Below, piece by piece: positions 23,558 through 32,416 of a stretch of DNA of 46,182 bases. How positions within the stretch are numbered: position 1 is the stretch's first letter; each line of letters starts with the position of its first letter. The position numbers and the translations under genes are program-made. This DNA comes from an uncultured Clostridia bacterium (GTDB lineage Bacteria; Bacillota; Clostridia; TANB77; CAG-508), in NCBI GenBank assembly GCA_947589645.1, contig CANQCG010000011.1:1-46182 (forward strand), in the 5' to 3' direction. The notes under the pieces were generated by a model. The model did not search any database, was not told where the DNA came from, and saw only the letters and a list, made by a program, of their open reading frames with translations.

Positions 23558-26500
23558 TTATGATTTTTTTTCTAACCCTGATTGAACTTTATCAAATTCT
23601 GCTGCAGAATCCCATGCTTTATTTGCTAGTCTTATTGATTGATTATAATCATAACCAGCTTGCATAAATTCTTGTTGCCATCTAGCTTTATATTGTTCTA
23701 CCCTTTGCTGATCCATAGAAGACATGTCTGCTCCTCCAAGTCTTGTCTTAGCATATTTTCTTGCAGCCATTGCTTTCTCAAATGACATACGTTTACTTGC
23801 ATCTTCATTTTTCGTTAGTTTATGTATTGTTGCTACATCTTTTATATCTGTTATTCCTTTATCAAAACAATCTCCTCCCGTTGTCTCTAGTATCTGCTCT
23901 GCCTCTGCTCTTGTTACTCCCATTGTCTGTCTTAAGTAGTTTATGTTTTCTTGGCTTCTTTGGAATGCTTTCTTTCGCTCTTCTATTACTTTTTCTTTAT
24001 ATTCTGGTCCATAGTATGCCATTTTTGCTTCTTCAGCTAATTGCTTTGTATTTCCTCGTCCAGATAGTGATTTTGCCAACGCATTTCCCCCTACTATTCC
24101 AGCTGTTGTATATTGGAATGCTTTTGTTGGATCTCCTGATGCTGTTCCTAGCAATAACCCTGCTGTTCCTAGTGTTGCCGCAGTTGCTACTCTTCCAGCA
24201 AGTCTTAATGGATGTATTCCTCTTAAGGCTCCTACTGCCATTTGTTTTCCTCCTGCTAGCATTACACTTCCTACTGCTCTACCTATTCTTCTAAGTTTGC
24301 CATCTTTACTCTTTTGTGGTATGTCTGCATCTAATGTACTGGTTTGTTCATATGTAGGTGTATACATACTTCCTTCATTATTAGCTTGTTCATTGTCTGG
24401 TGTTGTTACAAATGGTTCAAACGAATTATCATATTCATCCCAAGAGTTATATCCATAATCTCCCGGCTCTATTCCTTCATCTTTTGTTTCATCTATTTGA
24501 TTTTGAGAATTTTCTATTGTTTCATTTCCAATGTTTCCATTTGTTTGTTCTGTTTCTGGTGCACTTTCAGGATTATCGCTCTGTAGAGTTCTTATTTCAC
24601 CATTTTCTTCTCCTCCTTGGTTTCCTGCTGGTGCTGTTTTTGGTGTGTCTTCTGCTATTGCTGCTTTTTCGTCTATATTATTTCTATTTGCAAATTTTAC
24701 ATTGTTTTGACTCTTTTGTGATGAACCTTCTGCATTGTCTCCATTTCTTCTACCATGTGGTCTAGGTCTCATCATACTTTGTAATCCAGACATTGTTAAA
24801 GCTGCACCTGCTGCACCTCCTAACAATCCTGGTGTCTTAGCTTTTTCGAATCCAAAGAACCTTCGCATTAATTTTTCTGCTGGCATCATAAAGCCAAGAG
24901 CCACTAATGCATATACTGGGCTCTGTGTTGCTAAATCAAAAGCTGAAGTTACTAATATTACATATAATAGTAAATGTAAAGGTTGTATCAGTAAGTTAAA
25001 AATATACTCTTTAAACCATGCATCAAAGGCCTGCGCCTTGCCATCCGTTATTTTATCTATAGGATACGTCATGGCAACTAACGGCGCAATCATGGTTAGA
25101 AACGCCATATATACAACTCTCTTCGCGTAAGCGAATGCAAAAAACAGCGTGAACAAAACTAAAACGACATAACAAAGAGAATATCCAACCCATTTTCCAG
25201 TTCCCTCTTTTGTCATTTCACTTTGTATTCTATATAAACCTGCTAAGTCTGTTTGCCAGACTAGAGTTGATTCGTTACCATTGTCACTAGAAGGTGATTG
25301 AATTTCTGCAACTTTTTCATCTATAAATTCTTGTATTCCCTTTTCTCCTAGAGCACTTTCTTTTTGCTTATCTGTTAGTTGGATAACTGCTACATTTGAT
25401 GTTCTAGTAGTAGATACTAATTTAATAATTTGTTCTGAAATTTCAACTGCAAACACCATTATATAATGCATAACAAACAATAAACAAAGTGCTACCAGCC
25501 AATCCATTAATCTTTCTTTATATTTTGCTTTTTCTCCCGCTGTACTTCCTATTACTATTCTTATACCTATATAAATTAGTACCAACATTAATACTACTAA
25601 TGCAATTCCTCTTAATATATAATACCATGTTGAAACAATGCCTCGTATTTTTTGTGCTATTGAAAATAGTTCTATTTCTTTACCATCTGTATCAAGAACA
25701 CGCATTGTAACTGGTTCATCAGAATGTACAGATTTTGTAACATTCATCGTGAATTGGTCTCCCGTCCAGTCTTCTGCGTAGAGCATCATATTATGCTTTC
25801 TAAGGCAGCTAGCTTCATAATAAGCAACCGTCTCACCTTCATTATTTGTAAATGATATATTGTATAGATACTGAAAATAGGTGTGGTCGTCATTAATACC
25901 TTCAGCGGCTGGCATCCAGTAATCCCTTTCATAATTAGTAGATATATAATAGTCCTCTAGGTGCTGCATATCAAGTCCTTTTCCCAATAAGGCTCCGTCC
26001 TGATTTTCTTTGTTAAACATTTTTAATAGTTCCTGAAGTTGAAGAGCCTCCTCCACTCCGTTCCCGTCGTCAGACCTACTATACATTACTTCGTCATAAT
26101 ATTCTTCTAAATTTTTTTTAATATGTCTTCTAAGCATTGTAGTCGCGTCCATCGGATCTACATCATCGAAGCTAACAATTTTAGTAAAACGAACAAAAGC
26201 ATCAGGCAATTTTGGTTCCTCGCCATTATACTTCACCCACTCAGCATTAGAAAAATCTTTTCTACTCCAATCGTAAGTAACTCTAGTAACTTTGTCATCT
26301 GTAAGATCGTTTGTCGTAATTTCTTTGAAATAGTTTTTCTCCTCAAAAAAGTTTACATCAAATAAAGGAACCTCATTGGCAAATATTTCTTCTGCACTTA
26401 TACTAAATGCTGGTAAATATAAATCTTCCGGAATCATCCCTTTAGCTACAGCTTTTCCAGCACATATTCCAACAGCCGCTCCTGCAACTATAAGTGGAAA

Positions 26501-26893
26501 TGCAGAAATACTAACTGAAGCTGATGCTCCTAAAGCCGCAAGTGCTGTTCCAATGCCCGCAGTAACAACCGTTACAACTGCTATAATTGCCACTGCAACA
26601 ATTATTCCTACTATTATTGCAACTAAATTGCCCCAGAACTTTTGACCATCTGTAGAACCATCCAATTTTATTATTGCTGCGTCTTGTGATTGAACAGATT
26701 GGTGCAATAGTTCCATTATTCCATCTCCTATTGCTGTCATTAAGTTAACAATTGGTGTTAGTAATATTCCTCCCCAAACTTCATCATCATCATCTGCATA
26801 TACTTTACTTGTTCCACTACAATTTATTAGAGTAAAAAGCAAACATAATGCAGCTATTAATTTAACTAAAAATTTGTTTTTAAAAATTTTCAC
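23558..26893 (-). CDS. VirB6/TrbL-like inner-membrane channel protein, 1111 aa
   Basis: Polytopic core of the secretion channel. A signal sequence (1-33, ending KVYA) is followed by Gly/Ala-rich hydrophobic segments at about 85-150, a large extracytoplasmic loop (~160-415), and a membrane bundle at about 420-690 with typical VirB6/TrbL helices. The C-terminal ~400 residues are soluble, Gln/Asn/Glu-rich, then Gly/Ala-rich and finally charged. At about 444-466 the sequence GIRIVIGSTAGEKAKYKERL closely follows the hairpin motif of the four pilins encoded upstream. The GTG start lies two bases after the VirB4 stop and has AAAGGGG upstream, so expression is coupled to the ATPase. Confidence 0.8.
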   Translation of the reverse strand: MKIFKNKFLVKLIAALCLLFTLINCSGTSKVYADDDDEVWGGILLTPIVNLMTAIGDGIMELLHQSVQSQDAAIIKLDGSTDGQKFWGNLVAIIVGIIVAVAIIAVVTVVTAGIGTALAALGASASVSISAFPLIVAGAAVGICAGKAVAKGMIPEDLYLPAFSISAEEIFANEVPLFDVNFFEEKNYFKEITTNDLTDDKVTRVTYDWSRKDFSNAEWVKYNGEEPKLPDAFVRFTKIVSFDDVDPMDATTMLRRHIKKNLEEYYDEVMYSRSDDGNGVEEALQLQELLKMFNKENQDGALLGKGLDMQHLEDYYISTNYERDYWMPAAEGINDDHTYFQYLYNISFTNNEGETVAYYEASCLRKHNMMLYAEDWTGDQFTMNVTKSVHSDEPVTMRVLDTDGKEIELFSIAQKIRGIVSTWYYILRGIALVVLMLVLIYIGIRIVIGSTAGEKAKYKERLMDWLVALCLLFVMHYIMVFAVEISEQIIKLVSTTRTSNVAVIQLTDKQKESALGEKGIQEFIDEKVAEIQSPSSDNGNESTLVWQTDLAGLYRIQSEMTKEGTGKWVGYSLCYVVLVLFTLFFAFAYAKRVVYMAFLTMIAPLVAMTYPIDKITDGKAQAFDAWFKEYIFNLLIQPLHLLLYVILVTSAFDLATQSPVYALVALGFMMPAEKLMRRFFGFEKAKTPGLLGGAAGAALTMSGLQSMMRPRPHGRRNGDNAEGSSQKSQNNVKFANRNNIDEKAAIAEDTPKTAPAGNQGGEENGEIRTLQSDNPESAPETEQTNGNIGNETIENSQNQIDETKDEGIEPGDYGYNSWDEYDNSFEPFVTTPDNEQANNEGSMYTPTYEQTSTLDADIPQKSKDGKLRRIGRAVGSVMLAGGKQMAVGALRGIHPLRLAGRVATAATLGTAGLLLGTASGDPTKAFQYTTAGIVGGNALAKSLSGRGNTKQLAEEAKMAYYGPEYKEKVIEERKKAFQRSQENINYLRQTMGVTRAEAEQILETTGGDCFDKGITDIKDVATIHKLTKNEDASKRMSFEKAMAARKYAKTRLGGADMSSMDQQRVEQYKARWQQEFMQAGYDYNQSIRLANKAWDSAAEFDKVQSGLEKKS

Positions 26894-26895
26894 TT

Positions 26896-28878
26896 CTATA
26901 TCCCCTTTAATTCTCTTTTCTTTCTGTTTTTTACTAAATTGTTCAAATTTGTATCTACAAATTCAAACTCTTTTTGTGTAGGGGTAATTTGAATTATTGC
27001 AGATTCTTGTCCTACTTTTAATAGTCCTTCACCAACAGAACAAGTTGTTAAAAAACCTGCCTCCCCTTCGCTTAATTTGAATACTTCTTTTACATAATTT
27101 ATTTCTGATTTATCTTGTGCTAAAAATAATTTTGTATCTGAAGAAGTTAAAACTGCTTGGGCTTCTGGTTTTTCATAAAAGTCTTGGAATCTTTGTGAAA
27201 CTACTGCTAAAGATACATTTCTCTTACGTGCACGTCTTGCCATTGTATTTAAAAAGTCTACGGCTTCTGGGTATGGAAGCAACATCCATGCTTCATCTAC
27301 AATAACTCTTTTTTTAGTTGCTTTGTTTCTATCTTCGCTATTTTTCTTAACGAATTTTTCCCATATCCATGTAAGTAAAATTTGCTGTGCAAGTGGTCTG
27401 GCAAATTTTTCTTCTAGTTGAGATATGTCTAAGTTTATAAATGGTGCTCCTTCTAATAGTTCAAAAGTTGATTGTCCATCAAAATATGCCATTTGTCCAT
27501 TGTATTCTCTTATGTATTGTTTCATTACTTTTATTAAGTAACTGTAATGAAAACTATAGTCTTTATTATCGTTCTCTTTTGCTTTTTTTACAATTCTTTT
27601 GTACCAAGAACCTATTGTAGGCATTTGTTTTTTATCGCTGTATAATTTATTATTTTTATTTGAAATAGCAGCCTTCTCGTATAAACTGTTTGGATCACTT
27701 GTAATACCTCTTTCTTGATATTCTTCTGCAACGGCCTCGGCTATTATTTGTTTTGTAAGCTCATTTACTTCTTTACTTCTAGTGCTACCTTTCGCCATTG
27801 TTAACAAACTTTGTGTTACGTCTTCAACCTTATTTTCAATATTTAATGTTGTTCTTTCTCTTCCTGTTATTTCATCTTTTACATTTTCAGTTTCTACGTC
27901 AAATAAATTTATAATTGTTTTCGAATTTGGACTTAATACTACATTAATACCACCTAGTGATTCTGCTACTATTGAATACTCTCCTTCAGCGTCTAGGGCT
28001 AAACTTTCAATTCCCATTAAAACTGATGAACGTGATATTAGCGTTTTCATTGTAACAGATTTACCAGCACCAGATTTTGCAAATATAACCATATTATAAT
28101 TGGCAAGTGAATGATGAAAATTATCAAATAGTATTGGTGTTCCGGTTTGTTTATTAAATCCCAATGGTATACCTGTTTCATGTCCTACTTCTGATGAGGT
28201 AAATGGAAATACTGTTGCCATAGAACGCCTATCAAATGTATGGGTTTTATTTATTTTGTTGTTCATTAGTGGTAAATTTGATTTAAGTGCATCCTCATGC
28301 ATAGCCCAAGCCGTTTTTATACCTACTAGGTTTTTAGATAATTCTGTTGCTAATAGTTTTGTTAACCTATCTAGGTCTTGCATATTATATGTATATATTG
28401 TGGATATAATTGATGCTTCATATAATTTGTTAAAGCCTGCAGCTATTTCATCTCTTAATTGCTCTGCTTCAGCCTTTTTCATTGATAAATCGCTTTCTCT
28501 GTTTATATTGCCTCTGTCAGCAGCAACTATTCTCTCTGTTTCTAGTTCATTTATTACTCTATTTAATTCATTTTGTGAAGTTGCTTCTTGTATTGGAGTA
28601 ATGTATATTGATGTATTTATATCTCCAAAAAAGTAAAGGTCTCTAAAAAGTTCTGGGAAAGTACACATTCTTGGTAAGGTAGAAACAAAGAAGCTTCTCG
28701 CATATTTTTTTACACTAGATATTATTTCTAAATGATCTATGTCTGATGCATCTATGCCTGATGGTGCTATTAATTCTTTTATGGTTTGCTTTTTTAATAT
28801 TGAGACTTCCTCAACATTATTGTTTAATTGTTCTTGTAGGTTTTCTTCCCCTTGTTCCTTTTGAAACTTTTTTGCCAT
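26896..28878 (-). CDS. VirB4-type T4SS ATPase
   Basis: Cytoplasmic ATPase that powers assembly and transport in type IV secretion. Walker A KSGAGKS is at about residue 270, Walker B with VIVDEAWMLL at about 520, then the RRARKRNVSL and VVSQRFQDF segments typical of VirB4/TraC. The SSEVGHETGIPLGF segment before Walker A is the usual VirB4 linker. The start at 28878 (660 residues) is preferred because GGAGG lies eight bases upstream; the frame is open back to 28902. Its 5' end overlaps the 413-aa gene by 62 nt. The conventional VirB4 N-terminal domain is short here and seems to be supplied in part by that neighbouring protein. Confidence 0.93.
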   Translation of the reverse strand: MAKKFQKEQGEENLQEQLNNNVEEVSILKKQTIKELIAPSGIDASDIDHLEIISSVKKYARSFFVSTLPRMCTFPELFRDLYFFGDINTSIYITPIQEATSQNELNRVINELETERIVAADRGNINRESDLSMKKAEAEQLRDEIAAGFNKLYEASIISTIYTYNMQDLDRLTKLLATELSKNLVGIKTAWAMHEDALKSNLPLMNNKINKTHTFDRRSMATVFPFTSSEVGHETGIPLGFNKQTGTPILFDNFHHSLANYNMVIFAKSGAGKSVTMKTLISRSSVLMGIESLALDAEGEYSIVAESLGGINVVLSPNSKTIINLFDVETENVKDEITGRERTTLNIENKVEDVTQSLLTMAKGSTRSKEVNELTKQIIAEAVAEEYQERGITSDPNSLYEKAAISNKNNKLYSDKKQMPTIGSWYKRIVKKAKENDNKDYSFHYSYLIKVMKQYIREYNGQMAYFDGQSTFELLEGAPFINLDISQLEEKFARPLAQQILLTWIWEKFVKKNSEDRNKATKKRVIVDEAWMLLPYPEAVDFLNTMARRARKRNVSLAVVSQRFQDFYEKPEAQAVLTSSDTKLFLAQDKSEINYVKEVFKLSEGEAGFLTTCSVGEGLLKVGQESAIIQITPTQKEFEFVDTNLNNLVKNRKKRELKGI

Positions 28879-30058
28879 CTTCCTTTCCTCCTTTTTTCTC
28901 ATTTGTTGTGTTTTTATTTTCAGTTCCTGTTATTCTTTCGATAGATTCTTGCATTACATCTGTTCCAATATAGTTCTCGTTTTCTTGAAGAATTGCTTTT
29001 GCCATTTCTGTTATCATGTCATCTATGCTTTCTTCTTTTTGCCTTACCCTTAGTTCTTTTTCACTCATTACGTTATTTACAGTGTCTCTTGCCTTTTGCA
29101 ATGCTTTTTCTTGTACGTATTTATCTATTTCCTTCATTTTTTTGTCTAAAACGTCTGGTGCCGTAGAATTTACTTCGTTATATCCAGCCTGAATAGCTTT
29201 ATCTAGTCCGAACACTTCTGCTTCATCTCTGTTATATGCCATATATAGTAGTTCTATTAACTCATTCGTTCTTAGTATTTTTGCTCTAACTCCAGTAGCT
29301 GCAATCGAACTTATAAGAGATTGTGCTCTTGTATAAATTTCTGAAAATGCTAGGCTCTTAATTTCTTCCTTGTCTAATTCATTACTTGCTAATTCTGAAG
29401 AATAAAATGGCACTATAATATAATATTTTTTATTTAGTACGTTTTTGTTTAAGCTCATTCTCTCAGTATCACTTATTACATCCTTTCCGTATTCATACAA
29501 GTTTGACTGTTTTGTTAATTCAAAGAACGCTCTATCTAACTCTTCTTTAGAATAATTTCCTGAGTCTTGCATTTCATAATATTGCATTCTCATTCTGTTA
29601 TATTTTTCTTCTATTTTTCTTAGTCTTTCTTTATATGTTGAAATACTTTGTTCAAGATTTACAGATCTGGTTTGAATGTATATTTGAATAGGATTTCTTA
29701 ATGTGTTTAAAAATTGTACAAACCCTTCCTCAACTCCTGATTTTTCAACCCCTGACATCAAATCATAATTTACACCTTGGCATTCTATTACCATTAAAAA
29801 TCTTGTTCCGTCGTTTTGAATAATCATGTTATCATCAACTGTATCAAATTCCATAAAATTGAATATTGATTGTTTATCTATTGCTTTTGAAGCAGTAGGT
29901 GAGTTAGACTTTTTTGTTTTTTCCGTAGATACATTTTTTTCTTTTTTGTTTCTGTTTTTAAAACATACTATTGCATAGGCTATGCCTAAGCCCATTATTA
30001 ATACTACTATAATTAATAATGTATATTTTAATATTTCTATTATTTCTTCTGATGCCAT
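28817..30058 (-). CDS. Membrane-anchored protein resembling the VirB4 N-terminal domain, 413 aa
   Basis: One membrane helix (about 10-32) is followed by a soluble domain beginning NFMEFDTVDDNMIIQNDG and FLMVIECQGVNYDLMS, which reads like the first strands of the VirB4/TraC N-terminal domain. A long charged coiled-coil region follows (about 145-200), then a helical part and a Lys/Gly/Arg-rich tail (about 380-413). No Walker motifs are present. It may tether the separate ATPase to the membrane. It overlaps the VirB4 gene by 62 nt in another frame and starts 1 nt inside the PrgI stop region, so the three are tightly coupled. AAAGGAGG precedes the ATG. Confidence 0.65.
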   Translation of the reverse strand: MASEEIIEILKYTLLIIVVLIMGLGIAYAIVCFKNRNKKEKNVSTEKTKKSNSPTASKAIDKQSIFNFMEFDTVDDNMIIQNDGTRFLMVIECQGVNYDLMSGVEKSGVEEGFVQFLNTLRNPIQIYIQTRSVNLEQSISTYKERLRKIEEKYNRMRMQYYEMQDSGNYSKEELDRAFFELTKQSNLYEYGKDVISDTERMSLNKNVLNKKYYIIVPFYSSELASNELDKEEIKSLAFSEIYTRAQSLISSIAATGVRAKILRTNELIELLYMAYNRDEAEVFGLDKAIQAGYNEVNSTAPDVLDKKMKEIDKYVQEKALQKARDTVNNVMSEKELRVRQKEESIDDMITEMAKAILQENENYIGTDVMQESIERITGTENKNTTNEKKGGKEDGKKVSKGTRGRKPTRTIKQ

Positions 30059-30396
30059 TATTTTTCCTCCTTTGTATATACATAATATTTTTTCTTGTTT
30101 AACTTAAACTTTACATATCTCATTATAACATCGTCAACATTTTCTCCTCCTGTTTTTCTAGTAATCTCTAGTCCATTTGTGTTAGGAACCTTCATCATAC
30201 CTATTGCATAACCTATTAATGCAAAAATTAAAGCTATAATGATTCCTACCATTTTTAACCCAAATAAATTAAATATAAAATAAAATAGTAAGCCAATTAC
30301 TCCACCTATGGCCGTAGTAATTAAACCCTTTGTAGAAAATATAAATAATATTCTGCCTTCTCCTTTTACATTTCTTGGTAAATTATATGTTCCCAT
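30058..30396 (-). CDS. PrgI-family protein (VirB3-like)
   Basis: Small inner-membrane T4SS subunit of the PrgI family, the Gram-positive counterpart of VirB3 that normally precedes virB4. The N-terminal YNLPRNV is the family signature; two close hydrophobic helices follow (about 25-42 and 46-68) and the rest is cytoplasmic and basic. Length 112 is typical. AGGAGG precedes the ATG. It is the first gene after the internal terminator and starts the unit with the machinery genes. Confidence 0.85.
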   Translation of the reverse strand: MGTYNLPRNVKGEGRILFIFSTKGLITTAIGGVIGLLFYFIFNLFGLKMVGIIIALIFALIGYAIGMMKVPNTNGLEITRKTGGENVDDVIMRYVKFKLNKKKYYVYTKEEK

Positions 30397-30446
30397 TTTT
30401 TCCTCCTATGTTATAATAGATACTTTTATTCATAATATATTATAGC

Positions 30447-30486
30447 AAAAAAAATCGATAAATGAAAGCATTTATCGATTTTTTTT
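30447..30486 (-). terminator. Strong internal terminator between pilin genes and T4SS machinery genes
   Basis: An 18-bp perfect stem (30447-30464 with 30469-30486) with an AAAG loop in + orientation and eight T or A on each side. Lying between the last pilin gene and prgI on the same strand, it should let most transcripts stop after the pilins and only a fraction read through into the machinery genes. Confidence 0.88.
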
Positions 30487-30513
30487 GAAATTGTAATCAA
30501 ATTGTAATATTCA

Positions 30514-30882
30514 CTATATAGATTGTGTAAATTGATATACATATTTAGCTAAGTTAGCGGCTGCAAATAGTAAAACTGCACCAACTATATAAGGTACCAT
30601 TGTTTTCTTGTAAGAAGCTTTTTCTTCTGCACTTCCCATCATATATCTAATACCTAATACCATTACTACACCTACTGCTATTATTGTTCCTACTACTTGA
30701 ATTATACCTAAAATATTTTGACCTACATTTGTTACATTTGCAGCCCCATTTACAGAAGTATTAGGATTTACACTAACACCACCTATATCAGTTGCAGCTG
30801 CAAATGCTGGAATAGCAAATGCCATTACTAAAACTGCTATGGTTAATATTGTTGATACTAATTTAACAGATTTTTTGCTCAT
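30514..30882 (-). CDS. VirB2-like T4SS pilin, paralogue 1, 122 aa
   Basis: Small exported protein with a clear signal peptide (1-28, cleavage likely after AFA) and two hydrophobic helices (about 57-78 and 95-112) joined by a short charged hairpin with the motif GIRYMMGSAEEKASYKKTM. This plan matches the T4SS pilin/TrbC-VirB2 group. Of the four paralogues it has the cleanest signal peptide and the strongest Shine-Dalgarno (AAAGGAGGAG), and it is followed by the strong terminator, so it may be the main pilin. A hairpin (TCTAAC 30921-30926 with GTTAGA 30933-30938) in its leader could stabilise the mRNA. Confidence 0.82.
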   Translation of the reverse strand: MSKKSVKLVSTILTIAVLVMAFAIPAFAAATDIGGVSVNPNTSVNGAANVTNVGQNILGIIQVVGTIIAVGVVMVLGIRYMMGSAEEKASYKKTMVPYIVGAVLLFAAANLAKYVYQFTQSI

Positions 30883-31010
30883 ATTTTTCTCCTCCTTTTA
30901 TATTTATTTTACTATGTAAATCTAACTTTTTAGTTAGAATTTTAAAAACAAACTAATAAATTATAATTTATATTATATATTTTAATTTAATTTAAATAAA
31001 CCAATATGCA

Positions 31011-31379
31011 TTATAACCCTATAGCAAATTGGTATACAATATTTGCTATTGTTGTAGCTGCAAATATTAATATTGCGCCAACTAGATAAGGTATCATAGT
31101 TTTTTTGTATTCAGCCCTCTCTGATGCACTACCCATCATATATTTAATACCTAGTATCATTAATACCATTACTGATATTATTATGCCTATTACTTGTATT
31201 ATACCTATAATATTGTTACCTAATTTTTCGAGTTCCATCTGCGGCATATCTTTCAGCGCCGTATTGTTTTTAGATACTACATCACTTGGTGAATATGAAT
31301 AAGAGGTAACGGATGTTGACATTAATATTGTAACTATTGCTAATATTATTGTTAATATTTTTATTGTTTTTGTTCTCAT
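31011..31379 (-). CDS. VirB2-like T4SS pilin, paralogue 2, 122 aa
   Basis: Same plan as paralogue 1: signal or anchor segment at 7-28, a short polar exported stretch, then two helices (about 58-78 and 94-115) around the hairpin GIKYMMGSASERAEYKKTM. The identical length and closely similar C-terminal half show a recent duplication with paralogue 1, while the exported N-terminal part differs. AAGGAGGAG precedes the ATG. It lies 128 nt upstream of paralogue 1 on the same strand. Confidence 0.8.
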   Translation of the reverse strand: MRTKTIKILTIILAIVTILMSTSVTSYSYSPSDVVSKNNTALKDMPQMELEKLGNNIIGIIQVIGIIISVMVLMILGIKYMMGSASERAEYKKTMIPYLVGAILIFAATTIANIVYQFAIGL

Positions 31380-31441
31380 ACTCTCCTCCTTACTCTTTTC
31401 TAACTAATATAATATTTGTAGTTAAATTTTTAATAACTAAT

Positions 31442-31891
31442 TTAAAATACTGCTGAAAAGACTATAATGCATATTCTCCAAATTCCAAATGCGGCATAAA
31501 TTACAGCACATCCTACCACATAAGGCACAAGTGACTCTTTTAATTTTGCTTTATCTTCTGCACTTGCCATCATAAATTTAATACCTAAAATTCCTCCAAT
31601 AATAACTGTTACTACAACTCCTAAAGGAAATATTATATTATATATATTATCTATTACTTCCTTTATATCAGCGTTTTTTGGTGTTCCAATAGAAACCCTA
31701 TTTTGTTCTGTCTCTCCTTGTGTAAATTCTCCTTTTGATACACTATCTTTTCCTATGTCTAAGAAATTTTTGGCACCATTTATTATATCTGACCACCCAA
31801 ATGCTTCTGAGACGGTTTCAATAGCAAATATACTTTGTATTATTAATAATAATATTAAGATTTTAACAATTTTTGATAATATATTTGTCAT
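31442..31891 (-). CDS. VirB2-like T4SS pilin, paralogue 3, 149 aa
   Basis: More divergent paralogue. The N-terminal hydrophobic segment (about 7-24) is followed by a longer exported linker (about 25-80) and the two-helix unit (about 82-107 and 122-147) around GIKFMMASAEDKAKLKESL. The start at 31891 is chosen because GGAGG sits eight bases ahead of this ATG; a GTG three codons earlier gives the longer open frame. The extended linker may allow an adaptor or tip role instead of filament formation, but this is inference. Confidence 0.75.
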   Translation of the reverse strand: MTNILSKIVKILILLLIIQSIFAIETVSEAFGWSDIINGAKNFLDIGKDSVSKGEFTQGETEQNRVSIGTPKNADIKEVIDNIYNIIFPLGVVVTVIIGGILGIKFMMASAEDKAKLKESLVPYVVGCAVIYAAFGIWRICIIVFSAVF

Positions 31892-31960
31892 TGAAATCAC
31901 CTCTTTCCTTCATATACTATTATACAACACTTTTTTGTCTTTTTCAACTTTTATGTAATT

Positions 31961-32395
31961 TTATGAATTTAAACCAAATATTCCCGAACGAGCAATTGTA
32001 TATATAATTGAAGGTATTGTTGTTATAGCAAAAACCATTATAGCTCCTATTAGCCAAGGCATAAGGTTTTGCTTGTATTGAGCTCTTTCTTCTACACTTC
32101 CAAGCATAAATTTTATTCCTATTATTGATAATGTTATTATACTTATAATTATTCCAATAATGCTGATATATTTAGTTATTTTGCCCGCTTCTTCTAAATG
32201 TTCATCGTCAACATTTGGTTGCCAGTAATTTACATCTCCCATCAAAGGATCCCATTTAGAATTACCACCTGCATCAGTTTCTTGCGTAGCAAATGGAGAT
32301 TTTGCATAACACTTTATATAACTCGCCTGCAATATATTCATAAATACTATAAATATTAATATTGTTGTTAATATTTTTATTGCTTTTTTTCTCAT
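31961..32395 (-). CDS. VirB2-like T4SS pilin, paralogue 4, 144 aa (first gene of the block)
   Basis: First gene after the predicted promoter. Signal segment at 7-24, a polar linker rich in Asp, Asn and Trp (about 32-72), then the two-helix unit with GIKFMLGSVEERAQYKQNL and PWLIG. AGGTGG lies five bases ahead of the ATG. The exported linker differs from those of the other three, so the four share the membrane hairpin but expose different heads. Confidence 0.75.
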   Translation of the reverse strand: MRKKAIKILTTILIFIVFMNILQASYIKCYAKSPFATQETDAGGNSKWDPLMGDVNYWQPNVDDEHLEEAGKITKYISIIGIIISIITLSIIGIKFMLGSVEERAQYKQNLMPWLIGAIMVFAITTIPSIIYTIARSGIFGLNS

Positions 32396-32416
32396 TGTTC
32401 ACCACCTACTTACTTA

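Noticed and set aside
23761..24294. 177-codon Leu-rich plus-strand open frame
   Set aside because: Antisense of the soluble tail of the VirB6-like gene; its composition is that expected from the complementary Gln/Lys/Glu codons.
17508..32395. Reading the T4SS block as a complete integrative conjugative element inserted at tRNA-Ser
   Set aside because: No integrase, relaxase, coupling protein or oriT candidate is visible, and the tRNA 3' end sequence is not repeated near the far end of the block.
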